Shown here one piece after another: positions 1 through 10,208 of a DNA stretch of 64,000 nt. Within the stretch, counting starts at the first letter, position 1. Each line of letters begins with the position of its first letter. The position numbers were made by a program, and so were the translations under genes. The notes beneath the pieces are model-generated. The model was not told where the DNA came from. It did no database searches and saw only the letters and a list, made by a program, of their open reading frames with translations. Origin of the DNA: a bacterium. Lineage in GTDB: Bacteria; T1Sed10-126. The stretch lies in contig PWHN01000044.1 in NCBI GenBank assembly GCA_003554945.1, positions 1 through 64,000 of the forward strand, read 5' to 3'.

Positions 1-288
1 GGAGAATAACAAAAATAAGCAGTTAATATGAGCTGTTTGGATCGACTGGGAGCCGAAAGAACTTACAAGCACACGAGAGTGACCAGGCACAAAGGGATAG
101 CTACGAATGCGCCCCACGATCCCGGACTTTAGAGACAGGGGGGGCTCACTCAGCTGGACCCGGAAATGCCCGAACGAGACCGCTCTGGCTTCCGGCACCA
201 TCTTGATCCGAAAAACAGTATACAAGGTTGAAAGGTTGAAAGGTTGAAAGTTTCTCCAACCTACCCACGTATGCAGAATTGTGCAGGA

Positions 289-1503
289 CTACTCCACTGT
301 TCCCCCGTCCCATAAAGCCGACAGCGGATATGCCTCCAAATTTTGGGACACGGGCACGAACTCTTCACCGGTGTACAATACAATGCCCCGGTGAAATTTT
401 TCAGGTATCTGGTTATTCAAAAATCTTAAATTCTCAAAATCTTCACCTCTAACCGTCCTTCTGCTTTTCACTTCCACGCCAACAAGCGTTCCATCCGCAG
501 ATTCAAGAACAAAATCTACTTCTTCCCCGTTATACGTTCTAAAATGGTAAAGTTCCACCCGCTTTTGCGACCAACCTATCTGTTTATGAAGTTCCATAGC
601 AACAAAATTCTCCAGAACTCTCCCGAATCGTTTTCGTTCGTCTAAAAGTCTCTCCGCGCCACAGCCAAGCAAGTGACACAACAGACCACTGTCAGTTAAA
701 AAAATCTTGGCCGACTTGGTTAATCTTTTGCCAAGGTTGGGGCGCCAGGAAGGAATTTTTATTAGCAAAAAACCAGCTTCGAGCAGTGCCAGGTAGCGTT
801 TGAGAGTGGTTTGAGGGATGCCGATATTACTGGATATTCCTGCCACATTAAGCAATTCTGTTGCTCGGGTAGCCGTTAATGATAAAAGGCTGGACAGTTC
901 TGATACATTTTTGATATTTTTTAAATCTCTAAGATCCCTGTGAATCATGGCTGAAAGATACGATTCGAACCACGCATCGCGCCGGTCGGGGTCGTCTCTT
1001 TCTTGAATTTCCGGATATCCACCGCGAACAAGTATCTCGCTTAATTTTTCCTGGTTCGGAATAGAATTGAAATTAAGGCGTTCATTCGAGAAAGCTTTAT
1101 CAACAAAACCGTCACAATCCCCGCGTAATTCTCCCTGCGAAAATGGCCATAGAGTATGGATCTCCATCCGACCAGCAAGGGATTCTGAAATACCCGGGAG
1201 AAAAAAGGGATTGGCAGAACCGGTTAACAAAAATTTCCCCGGCTTACGTTTTTTATCCACTGAACGCTTGATCGCTAAAAACAATTCTTCAACTCGCTGA
1301 ACTTCATCTATAACACAGTTGTCATCCAGTCCATCAACGAACCCTTCCGGATCTATCGCAGCCGCATCATAGACACCGCGACTATCAAGGGTAAAATAAT
1401 CGGCCGGATGCTCGTTTTCAGCGATACATTCTACAAGTGTACTTTTCCCCACCTGCCGTGGACCCATTAAAAGGACAACCGGCGCATCCGAAAGCGATCT
1501 CAA
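289..1503 (-). CDS. AAA+ ATPase with C-terminal nuclease-like region (AAA_14/DUF4143 family)
   Basis: 404-aa ORF; Walker A GPRQVGKST; C-terminal EVDFVLE...VGVEVKS motif typical of DUF4143 ATPases. Confidence 0.85.
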   Translation of the reverse strand: MRSLSDAPVVLLMGPRQVGKSTLVECIAENEHPADYFTLDSRGVYDAAAIDPEGFVDGLDDNCVIDEVQRVEELFLAIKRSVDKKRKPGKFLLTGSANPFFLPGISESLAGRMEIHTLWPFSQGELRGDCDGFVDKAFSNERLNFNSIPNQEKLSEILVRGGYPEIQERDDPDRRDAWFESYLSAMIHRDLRDLKNIKNVSELSSLLSLTATRATELLNVAGISSNIGIPQTTLKRYLALLEAGFLLIKIPSWRPNLGKRLTKSAKIFLTDSGLLCHLLGCGAERLLDERKRFGRVLENFVAMELHKQIGWSQKRVELYHFRTYNGEEVDFVLESADGTLVGVEVKSRRTVRGEDFENLRFLNNQIPEKFHRGIVLYTGEEFVPVSQNLEAYPLSALWDGGTVE

Positions 1504-1780
1504 AAGGACCGAAGTTAAATTTCTTTTTTCATTTCAACCAAATTGTAACCACCGGGTGGTCGAAATTCAACCACTTAGTGGTTAATTTTTAAATATTTTT
1601 GGTTAATTATCCGAATGCCTCGGTGGTTGGAAGTTGGAAAATTAGAAAGTTACAAAACTCATACTTTTATGCACAATTCGCGATAATATAGTATAATTTG
1701 TCTAAATGTCGGCGGGATTGCACGAGCTTAATACGAGAGATTCACCGGTATCACTTCTACACATTCCCGATGGGATGAAA

Positions 1781-2167
1781 TTACCATATGCGATCTATTT
1801 TATACTCATCCAACGTATCATCTTTACTTATTATAGATGCTTTTTCTGCCTGTGCCTGGGCAACCATCAATCTATCAAAGAGATCACCATGGTAGTTGGG
1901 AAGTTTGGCTTGAATAGCGGCGCTTTCAATAGTAATCGGCAGGATCTTTAAACCCAACTCAGAGATTGCTTGATTCATCCAATTTTCGTAGGGAATTGAG
2001 AGCGATAATTTTCCTATTCCCACTTTAATTCCTATTTCCCATATATTACCCGTGCTTAAAAGCAGTTCATTAGATCTATCCTTTAATACCTCTTCCGCGC
2101 GATCCCCCAATTCTTCCGGACGATCCACAGCCCATATCAGGGTATGTGCATCTACCAACGCTTTCAC
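1781..2167 (-). CDS. PIN-domain toxin (VapC-like)
   Basis: MKALVDAHTLIWAVDRPEELG...; acidic PIN motifs; 4-nt overlap with upstream antitoxin-like ORF. Confidence 0.85.
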   Translation of the reverse strand: MKALVDAHTLIWAVDRPEELGDRAEEVLKDRSNELLLSTGNIWEIGIKVGIGKLSLSIPYENWMNQAISELGLKILPITIESAAIQAKLPNYHGDLFDRLMVAQAQAEKASIISKDDTLDEYKIDRIW

Positions 2168-2406
2168 TTGTCAGCCTTCTCTTTTGCCATATAATCCTCA
2201 AACTCCGTTAAGGGTTCATCAAAGTCAGAAGCCATGTTTTCCACGGTCCCCCGCAAGGAGCCCAAATTTCGTTCTTCAGTTTCACTTTGATCCTGGGAAA
2301 CATTTTTCTTCAATAGAAACTCAACAAAATCCTCAGTTTCCTGCTGTAATTCCGGAGGTAATTTTTTGATTTTTTCCTCAAGTGTCATGACTCTTACCTC
2401 CAACAA
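2164..2406 (-). CDS. DUF2281-like antitoxin partner of the PIN toxin
   Basis: LEEKIKKLPPELQQETEDFVEFLLKK pattern; overlaps the PIN gene. Confidence 0.75.
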   Translation of the reverse strand: MLEVRVMTLEEKIKKLPPELQQETEDFVEFLLKKNVSQDQSETEERNLGSLRGTVENMASDFDEPLTEFEDYMAKEKADK

Positions 2407-2804
2407 CGCTGAACAAAATTATTTTCTTGAAACTTAGCTTCCGGAAGCATAATTTTACACTTAAGCCCCACTATACATAATATATAACAATTTGACTCTG
2501 ATTTCTATAATTTCAATCAACAAAATTTGTAGTTACTTTTTAATATTACCCCCAATCGCCCACAAAAACAACACTATTAAGGTTAAACCCCGTGATGAGG
2601 AAATTACGAGATGAGGAGATTAGGAAAAGTCAAATGCGGGAAACCAATGGAAACCTCTGAAGAAGTGATGGGGGGACGGGGGGTTAAATATCGCCCGTTA
2701 AAAGAAAAGAGTTTTTCAGAGAGAATTCGTAATTGAATTCCCAAAGTTTTTATCGTATAATCTTATTAGATGAAAATATGAAATTCATATTAGAGGTGAG
2801 AGCT

Positions 2805-3089
2805 ATGCCCCGGTCTAAGATTGGAGCGCGACATCAGGTTACAATTCCGAAGGAAATTTTTGAGGAACTCGAGCTGGAGGAAGGCGATTACGTTGAAGTT
2901 AAGAATAAGGGCGGCCGGATTGAACTTATTCCCCAGGCGATGATCCCCCGGGAACAGCAGTGGTTCTGGAGTGAAGAATGGCAGAAAAGGGAGAAAGAAG
3001 CGAAGAAAGACATACAACAAGGCAATATAAGTGGCCCCTACTCCAGCGCCGGGGAGGCTATCGAGGCACTGAAGGAAAAAGACAATTGA
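2805..3089 (+). CDS. AbrB/SpoVT-type DNA-binding antitoxin
   Basis: MPRSKIGARHQVTIPKEIFEELELEEGDYVEVKNKGG; GAGGTGAG RBS upstream of ATG 2805; shorter start than ORF track. Confidence 0.8.
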   Translation: MPRSKIGARHQVTIPKEIFEELELEEGDYVEVKNKGGRIELIPQAMIPREQQWFWSEEWQKREKEAKKDIQQGNISGPYSSAGEAIEALKEKDN

Positions 3090-3343
3090 AATTAGCTTTT
3101 ACAAAAAGTTTTAAAAACGACTACCAAGCTCTGCCCGAAAATGTTCAGCAAAAGGTAGATAAACAACTCAAATTTTTAATAAAAGATCGTAATTATCCTT
3201 CCTTACAGGTTAAAAAAATGCAAGGCCATCCGAATATATGGGAAGCACGAGTTTCCTGTTCCTACCGCTTTACTTTCCAGATAGAGAGTGATGTTTACCT
3301 ACTACGAAGGGTTGGTACACACGATATACTACAGAACCCCTGA
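3086..3343 (+). CDS. RelE/ParE-superfamily toxin
   Basis: TTG start overlaps antitoxin stop (TTGA); LAFTKSFKNDYQALPENVQQKVDKQLKFL...VSCSYRFTFQIESDVYLLRRVGTHD. Confidence 0.75.
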   Translation: MKLAFTKSFKNDYQALPENVQQKVDKQLKFLIKDRNYPSLQVKKMQGHPNIWEARVSCSYRFTFQIESDVYLLRRVGTHDILQNP

Positions 3344-3777
3344 TTTGTAGTGGTTGGAGTGGAAGGAAAAAGAGATTAGAAATGAGGTGATTAGGTGAGT
3401 AGGAGATTAGGAGATGAGGTGATGAGGTGAAAGCAAAATCTAAGTCAAAAGCTATTTTTTACACAGAGGGAAATCAAAAGCACGGAGCGAGATGAGGGAA
3501 TGCGGGAAAACCCGGAAAAGCGGTCGTGGGTCAACAGTCAAAGGTCAGCAGTAAAGAAAGGCAGAGGTCAAAAGCTGTGAATTGTGGGCTAGGGACAGTA
3601 ATGGCAAATTCGTTGGAGGGTTTTGAACGGGAGGGAAAGACCCTTAAATTCAGATATCGATTAGTTATAATATATACATCACATCTCAAATCTAATCAGT
3701 GAACAATTTAATATTAACCAGCAGTAACCGGTGAATTGTGTCATGGGGCAGCTAATCTAAAATAAGAGGTGGTGCCA

Positions 3778-4509
3778 ATGAAGGAACAGCTGGAAGTTGT
3801 CGACGAGGCGGTGCCGTATATTTTACTGCAGAGAACGGAAACTCAATCCAAGTTGAGAAAACTACGCTATATACTACCGAAGGGTCGTCAGATATATAAC
3901 AAAGTTTACAATGGTTTTCTTTACCGACTTGAAGCTCAACTGCGCGGAGATGAAGTGAAGGAGGAATACCTGGATAAGCTGGAAGAAGAATACAGGTGGC
4001 TCAAACCCTACCTGCCGGAAAATCCCGATAGACTGCTGGACATTGGCTGCGGCGTCGGTGGGCTGGAGTTGTTTCTTTCCGAACATTATGAAGAAGTGAA
4101 GCCAGAGTATTATCTGCTGGACAAAACTGAAGTTTCCGAACAGGTCTATTACCAGTTTGAAGACAAGGGAGCCTATTACAACTCCCTGCAGGTAGCCAAC
4201 GAAATGCTCAAAGAAAATGAGGTTGACGAAGGACGAATTCGTTTGCTGGAAGTAGAACAGACGGAAGTGAAGGATCTGCCCCCGGTTGATCTCTGTTTTT
4301 CTTTCCTCTCCTGGGCTTTTCATTACCCGCTTTCAACTTACCTGGATGAGGTTCTGCAAATACTGAAGCCGGAGGGACGACTCATTCTGGACTTTCGTCG
4401 AGAGACGGGCGAGCGAGCAGAATGTTCACGGTGTTTTGAAGAAGAAGAAGTGATCAAGAAGACGGACAAATACACCCGGACGATGTTCAGGGGGCCGCGG
4501 GAGATTTAG
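3778..4509 (+). CDS. Class I SAM-dependent methyltransferase
   Basis: LLDIGCGVGGLELFL SAM motif; RBS AGAGGTGG before ATG 3778. Confidence 0.75.
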   Translation: MKEQLEVVDEAVPYILLQRTETQSKLRKLRYILPKGRQIYNKVYNGFLYRLEAQLRGDEVKEEYLDKLEEEYRWLKPYLPENPDRLLDIGCGVGGLELFLSEHYEEVKPEYYLLDKTEVSEQVYYQFEDKGAYYNSLQVANEMLKENEVDEGRIRLLEVEQTEVKDLPPVDLCFSFLSWAFHYPLSTYLDEVLQILKPEGRLILDFRRETGERAECSRCFEEEEVIKKTDKYTRTMFRGPREI

Positions 4510-4537
4510 CCCGGAGTCCAAAATCGTTGGGCGAGGA

Positions 4538-5884
4538 TCAGGGATTAGGGGTGAGAAAATCAACCTCAAGCAGTTCGACCGCTTCTTGCAGCCGATTCAT
4601 CCAATCGCCATAAACCATGATCCAGTGAAAACCCTGAAAATTATCGTAAAGGAACCGGCCGTCGGGGATATCAGCTTCCACCTGGCTGATACAGACGTGA
4701 TATTCGGTGTTACGTATTATCCGACCCGGTGAAGCAATCATTTTCGAGAGGTCGTGAGAAAATCCGGCCAGAGTGATCTCGCGGTCGGGTTCCATCAGCA
4801 CCGAGGGAGCAAGACCGAGCCGGGTCTCGTGGTGAACAGAGGCGCGATATTCCTCGGGCCGTTCGTCGTAACCGGCCAGCTTTGTCGGGGCCGTGCAGTG
4901 AGCGAGAATAATTTTATCATCCTGGGGGATGATTACCGGGTCATTTAAAAAAGTAGCTCGATCGGCAATTGTGCGCATCAGAATGGAAGTAAAAGTCTGC
5001 GGGATATCGGACTCACATACGGCCGGTATTCCTTCGTCCCGCAGTTTCATATAAGCGAGACAGGGAGTAGTTTTGACACGCATTAAGTTCTCAGAAAGAC
5101 AGTTTATAGTAACAGCATCGTAATCTTTTTCCGCCATAACCTGCTTGAGGGTTAGATAAACCCGCGCGGAGCGCAAGCCCTTCTCTTCCTCAACCGCCAC
5201 CTCGTCAACGGAACAGGCCTTTTCCAAAAATTCGTCGCGGATTTCATGCAAACGAGGATCATCAAGCTCTGTGCGTCCGAGTAACTCGTCAAATTTCTCA
5301 AACGACATGAACTCAACCGAAGTACCAAACTTGCTGGTCCAGAGACGGGCAACTCGCTGACCGCCAAAGTAATCGTTGGGCTCCCCGACGCAGAGAACGC
5401 GGCTCTCCTCGAGAATATTCTTAGCCCGGTAAGCTTCGATAATATCAATCAGACGATCAAAATCATTGAGCACGTGATGGACGTCAGTGAAGTCCTTGAG
5501 CGCGTCCTGGTCATACCACTGCTGATAGAGGACGTGACCGTACAGTTCATCTTCTTGCTCACGAATCTTGGTGACCCAGACGGTTGGCACGCCGTAGCTC
5601 ATCAGGGCTCGTCGGGCCAGACGTCCGGTTCCCGAAACGCCGTAGACAAGCAGCAGATCAAGCTGATTGTATTCAGGGGAAAGGTCAAGAACATCACTAA
5701 CCGACTCGATTATATCGCCGCCAAAGGTCTCATAACCCCGTTCCTTAAGTTTTTCTATGTCGTCTTCGCGAATCCGCTGCCGTTCTTCTTCAACGTCCAT
5801 GCTGTCAGCCATCAGCCCCCACTGATCTACATAGGGAGGATTGGGAGTCGGAGGCTCGCCAAGCACCATCCAGCCAATACGCAT
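4538..5884 (-). CDS. L-fucose/L-arabinose isomerase-family protein
   Basis: 448-aa ORF with isomerase-like fold signatures (HCTAPTKL, CLAYMKLRDEGIPAVCESDI). Confidence 0.65.
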   Translation of the reverse strand: MRIGWMVLGEPPTPNPPYVDQWGLMADSMDVEEERQRIREDDIEKLKERGYETFGGDIIESVSDVLDLSPEYNQLDLLLVYGVSGTGRLARRALMSYGVPTVWVTKIREQEDELYGHVLYQQWYDQDALKDFTDVHHVLNDFDRLIDIIEAYRAKNILEESRVLCVGEPNDYFGGQRVARLWTSKFGTSVEFMSFEKFDELLGRTELDDPRLHEIRDEFLEKACSVDEVAVEEEKGLRSARVYLTLKQVMAEKDYDAVTINCLSENLMRVKTTPCLAYMKLRDEGIPAVCESDIPQTFTSILMRTIADRATFLNDPVIIPQDDKIILAHCTAPTKLAGYDERPEEYRASVHHETRLGLAPSVLMEPDREITLAGFSHDLSKMIASPGRIIRNTEYHVCISQVEADIPDGRFLYDNFQGFHWIMVYGDWMNRLQEAVELLEVDFLTPNP

Positions 5885-6136
5885 AATTTTCCCGCTCGAC
5901 CGGCAAGCTGCGGTGAACGGTTTTCACCTCGGAGTTAGAAAGTTAGAAAGTTGCAAAGTTAGAAAGTTAAATTGGAAGCAACAATATCGCAACCTGTCGA
6001 GTCAAGATCAGGATTCAGCCTTCTCCTGTTTTTGAAGGATAGCAAAATGAAATGATTTTTTAAGCGATCTATAAGCCGTCCGGACTGGAAAATAACGTAG
6101 AAAAGAGGAAATAACGCGAGGTTAGTTGGGTGGGCA

Positions 6137-6380
6137 GGGGCTAACCGAATAGGTTAGCCCGAATATTCACGACAGTTCCTCTGTCGTGAATTATTCGTCC
6201 TCCGGACAGCCGTTTTTAGGCTCCGTAGAAGGTATTAAACAATTATTTGTCAGTTCAACAATTTTTACAGACTGTACTTTGCCAGTTGTTCTGTAAACAG
6301 CTGGGTTAACCCCGCCCATTCGACGAATGGGCGGCCCTTTGGGCGGCCTATGCATAGCGCTCATGCATAGGCCGGGTTAG
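6137..6380. repeat. Multi-hairpin repeat element, copy 1 (partner 63394..63554 in inverse orientation)
   Basis: Chain of palindromes: GGGCTAACC..GGTTAGCCC, ATTCACGACAG..CTGTCGTGAAT, GCCCATTCGTCGAATGGGC, CTATGCATAGCGCTCATGCATAG; last ~80 bp recur inverted at 63.4 kb. Confidence 0.8.
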
Positions 6381-7144
6381 AGCAAAACCGAGGGAGCAAC
6401 CAACAAGAGGACAACACCCAGTGTGAGACGCAGGGGACGGGAATCAAGGTAGTGAGCAAGCCACCAACCGAGCAGAGCACCGACCAGCAAAGGGGGAGTG
6501 ACGAGAACAACGAGAGGCCAGACGACAGCGCCGGCCTGGAAGTAGCCAGCGGCAGCGAAGAAGGCAATGAAGACCGACTGGACCTGGGCAACGGCAAGAG
6601 CAATTAGAAGAGGAACACGTAGGAGAACAAGTAAAGGTACGGCAATAATGGGGCCGCCAACACCGAGCAAACCACCAATTACCCCGACAAATAACCCGAG
6701 CATAAAAAGTGTCAGACGGAACTGCCCGGGCGGGGGATTAAAGTTGTATGTCTCAAGCTTGCCGCAAAGCTGCTGAAAAAGAATGATAACACCCAGGCAG
6801 AATAAAAAGAGAGCGAGGCCAGCACTAAAAACAATTTCGGGAAAGTAGAGGTTAATCCGACTGCCAAGGAGAGCACCAAGAAGGCCGGCGAAGGAGACCA
6901 GAAAAGTCATTTCCGGGACCCGTTGGCGCGAGTATTCACCCGAGCGCCAGTAGGCGACAACGCCAAACAAACCGGTGAAGACAAAGGAAGCGCTGGCCGT
7001 GCCGGCGACTTCGGCGGCGGAGAGGGGGGCGAGGAGAAAGAGAGCGACGGTAACAAAAACACCGCCGGGTCCAAGAGCAGTAATGCCAACGCCGGCAAAA
7101 AGCGCAATTAAGACCAGGGCGAGGTGATAGGTGGCAAGGGTCAT
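6377..7144 (-). CDS. TauE/SafE-family sulfite/anion exporter
   Basis: Hydrophobic 255 aa; GLLGVGGPIIAVPLLV signature. Confidence 0.85.
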   Translation of the reverse strand: MTLATYHLALVLIALFAGVGITALGPGGVFVTVALFLLAPLSAAEVAGTASASFVFTGLFGVVAYWRSGEYSRQRVPEMTFLVSFAGLLGALLGSRINLYFPEIVFSAGLALFLFCLGVIILFQQLCGKLETYNFNPPPGQFRLTLFMLGLFVGVIGGLLGVGGPIIAVPLLVLLRVPLLIALAVAQVQSVFIAFFAAAGYFQAGAVVWPLVVLVTPPLLVGALLGWWLAHYLDSRPLRLTLGVVLLLVAPSVLL

Positions 7145-8550
7145 TCGGTTATCTCATTGCTCCAATTTATACGCGGCGAGTGCCAGTAACCGAGGAGGAA
7201 AGCAAGCAGGAAGCAGATGAATATTGCGAACGCCGAGATACCGATGACGTAGCCAATTCCAAACTCGGCGGCGACAATGGGAAGAAAGGCCAGTATACTG
7301 AAGAAAACAGGAGCATGAAAGGCGTGTTTGTAGGAAAAAGCCTCCAGAACAGGAGTTTCAAACTCGGGGTCAACGCAGCGGAGAAGCAGCATACCAACGG
7401 GGACGTTGCCCATCGACTGGCCGTAGTCGATCAGCATCCGTTCGGGCCAGAAGTTGGGCATGATCCGCGGGGCAACGTAAATAGCCGACCAGATGGACCA
7501 AACAATACCGGAGACAACGATAATCCCAAGGGGAACGGAGGATTCAAGCACCAGCGGTAGATTCAGCGAAGCAAAGACGGAGAGAATGCAAAACTCCAGT
7601 CCAAGACCGGAGAGCCGTTCGGCCAGCCCGCGATCAATATACTCGCCGTAGCCAAGCTTGTTAACTAACATCTGGAAGATAAGACCACTGATCGTGGCAA
7701 AAGGAAATAGCGGAGCAAAACCAAAAAATTCACCGACGTATCCGGGGAGTTGCTCCAGAGCGGTGACAATTCCCCAGCCGCTAAGCATGGCAAGACCGAA
7801 GAAACAGAAGTGCATGGCAAGTGGTTCAATCGACTGAGGGACGATGGTGATAGTACCGGCACGCTCGAACTCACTCTCCCGGTAGATACCACGACGAATG
7901 TGATCGGGGAGCTCTTCAGGATCGTCAACCTCCTCGATGTATCCGTTGCAAACAAGATAGTTGATCAGGCTCACACCAATAACACAGCCACCAAGCACAC
8001 CAACGACACCGGCAGCAATCCCAAGCTGTACACCATCGGGATACCAACCTAGCTCCTCAAAGGTGGAAGTATATCCGACGGCAACAGTAGCACCACCGTC
8101 AAAGCCGATGGCAACCAAAGTACTAAAAGCAGCGTGCAAATCATAATAACGGTTTAAGATGAAAGCAACGATAACCGAAGGAATTAGCACCTGGCCCCAG
8201 GAGAGTATCTGACCGAGCAGAATCTGGGGAGTAGCACTCTTGAGCGACTTTGTGAAGGACGGTATCTTGCGACCAATAAACATGCCGGCGAAGACAAAGT
8301 TAAGGAGAAAAATTGAAACCTCACCAAAGTTATCGTACATAGCAACGGCAAACTGCGGATATTCATAGCCAAATAATCCCTGAACGGTATAAGGGCTCAC
8401 TGCCATGGCCAGCAAACCACCAATGGCCGCCGAAGGTAGTAATAAATATTGCAGAGGTTTGACCCAGACGCGAATAGTTTTACCAAGAAGCAGGAAAAAA
8501 CAGAGGACGCCGACGTGAAAAATAGCGAAAACGAAAGGCTGTAACGACAT
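7141..8550 (-). CDS. Sodium/glutamate symporter-family permease (GltS-like)
   Basis: 469-aa polytopic protein; FDGGATVAVGYTSTFEELGW; 4-nt overlap with TauE gene. Confidence 0.75.
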   Translation of the reverse strand: MSLQPFVFAIFHVGVLCFFLLLGKTIRVWVKPLQYLLLPSAAIGGLLAMAVSPYTVQGLFGYEYPQFAVAMYDNFGEVSIFLLNFVFAGMFIGRKIPSFTKSLKSATPQILLGQILSWGQVLIPSVIVAFILNRYYDLHAAFSTLVAIGFDGGATVAVGYTSTFEELGWYPDGVQLGIAAGVVGVLGGCVIGVSLINYLVCNGYIEEVDDPEELPDHIRRGIYRESEFERAGTITIVPQSIEPLAMHFCFFGLAMLSGWGIVTALEQLPGYVGEFFGFAPLFPFATISGLIFQMLVNKLGYGEYIDRGLAERLSGLGLEFCILSVFASLNLPLVLESSVPLGIIVVSGIVWSIWSAIYVAPRIMPNFWPERMLIDYGQSMGNVPVGMLLLRCVDPEFETPVLEAFSYKHAFHAPVFFSILAFLPIVAAEFGIGYVIGISAFAIFICFLLAFLLGYWHSPRINWSNEITE

Positions 8551-8683
8551 AATACACCTCCTTCATTTATTTGCTCAATAGAATTACTCTGGAAAAACAA
8601 GATGTCTGAAGGAAGCCCGGTTGGAGCAAAAGCCCAGGCGATGCGGACATTAGAATATAGTTCGTGAAATTAGCTTTAATTTT

Positions 8684-8918
8684 CAGATTCCGCACCCTAT
8701 CGACAAAACGTAACAAAATTATCTGAGATTACCGCTTATAGGCCCAAAAAGGGGTGTGTTAACATCATTCTCGAAATCTTCAAGGATTTCTCCGAGGTAT
8801 AAATAAGGATAACCGGGCTCATCCCGAGCCCATCCTCATTTATAAATCCGTTCAACACCCCTTTTAGGGCCAACTGGAGAAAAAATTTGCATTTCAAGCA
8901 AAGGATGCGGAACGTGAG
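8684..8918. other. Large nested inverted-repeat structure (candidate structured RNA or MITE)
   Basis: Nested arms: TTCCGCACCCT/AGGATGCGGAA; GGCCCAAAAAGGGGTGTGTTAAC/GTTCAACACCCCTTTTAGGGCC; ATAAATAAGGATAACCGGGCTC/GAGCCCATCCTCATTTAT. Confidence 0.75.
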
Positions 8919-9037
8919 TTAATTAAATAGAGCCGGGAACAAAAATATTCCAGCCCTACAAAAAGATCTGGGTAGATGGAAAAATTGACGGAGCAAATCA
9001 GGTTAAGGGAAGAGAATGTTTAAAACCGGAGGATTAT

Positions 9038-9535
9038 TCAGAGCGGTCTTTCCCAGGAGCAGTACGTCTCAGAAAAATTAACTATGGCGGTTAGCGCTAC
9101 TTTTTTATTAGCGAGATAAGAATAGAGAGTCGGGGGAGCGATACGACCGCACCAGGCGTGAGCCGAACAGGAAGCAGAACAGTCACTGGCTCCGAAGCCG
9201 GGAGCAAGCGGCTCAAGGGCTGGATGTACAGAGAGCAGGGAGGAGAGTTCACACTCGCGGTCGCCGTCCCAGTCAACCGGAATCAGCGCTTCAACAGAAG
9301 CGGGAGCATGGTCAACGAGGTAATCGACGTGCCAGAAATTTTTCCAGCCCTCGGGATTAGCGAAACGTTTCAGACGGCTGGTCCAGCCGCCGGCGGCGCG
9401 GCCAACGTAATAGGTCCAGCCGGCGGGCCAGTCAACCTCCCCAAGGGCACCAACGGATACAGTTGCGGCTGATGAGCGGGGAAAGGCCAGAATATAGCAA
9501 GCAGCGGTAGGACTAAAACTTACCGTCACTGTCAA
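9038..9535 (-). CDS. GIY-YIG nuclease-like protein (DUF123 type)
   Basis: WTYYVGRAAGGWTSRLKRF...NFWHVDYLVDHA; CSAHAWCG. Confidence 0.8.
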   Translation of the reverse strand: MTVTVSFSPTAACYILAFPRSSAATVSVGALGEVDWPAGWTYYVGRAAGGWTSRLKRFANPEGWKNFWHVDYLVDHAPASVEALIPVDWDGDRECELSSLLSVHPALEPLAPGFGASDCSASCSAHAWCGRIAPPTLYSYLANKKVALTAIVNFSETYCSWERPL

Positions 9536-9971
9536 TCAAGACGGTAACCGGACCGTCGTTTTCAGCTTCAATATCCATCATGGCACCAAATTCTCCCGCT
9601 TCCACGGGGGTATGAATTTCCTGAGCCGCCTCTAAAAATTCTTGAAACAACTGCCGGGCTCGGTCCGGCGGTGCGGCCGCGTCAAAGCTGGGTCGGAGGC
9701 CGCGGCTTACGTCGCCGTAAAGGGTAAACTGTGGGATTACAAGCAAACCACCATCAATTTCGGCAAGGGAATGATTCATTTTTCCTTCGGAGTCGGCAAA
9801 AACTCGCAGACCAACTATTTTGTCCACCAGGTATTTTACGTCATCAGAGCTATCCCCTTCTCCTATTCCTAAAAAAAGGAGCAAGCCGCGATTAATCTGG
9901 CCGACAGACTGGCCGTCAACGCAACAATTGGCGGCATGAACTCGTTGAACTACAGCACGCATGGGAATCAC
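9513..9971 (-). CDS. dtd: D-aminoacyl-tRNA deacylase
   Basis: MRAVVQRVHAANCCVDG...KIVGLRVFADSEGKMN...VIPQFTLYGDVSRGLRPSF; start probably at internal MRAVVQRV. Confidence 0.95.
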   Translation of the reverse strand: MIPMRAVVQRVHAANCCVDGQSVGQINRGLLLFLGIGEGDSSDDVKYLVDKIVGLRVFADSEGKMNHSLAEIDGGLLVIPQFTLYGDVSRGLRPSFDAAAPPDRARQLFQEFLEAAQEIHTPVEAGEFGAMMDIEAENDGPVTVLIDSDGKF

Positions 9972-10208
9972 CTTATTGATTGAAGAGTGTCGTAGAGATC
10001 AGCAAGAAAAATTTTTCGGATTCCTTCCCCCTCCCCTTAATCCCCTCCCGCCGGGGGCGGGGAGATGCTTTGCGGGTTGTGAGTTGACATTTTAAACTGA
10101 AAACTGGAGACCAGAGACCTTAAAATGGATTGCGGGTCAAGCCCGCAATGACGATCTTTAGTTCACTGTAACTGAGATAAGAGTTGCTGGTGATTAATAA
10201 GACAAAAT

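Noticed and set aside
1-288. Possible partial gene at the left edge
   Set aside because: No ORF or RNA signature strong enough; contains only a short period-8 tract near 225-253.
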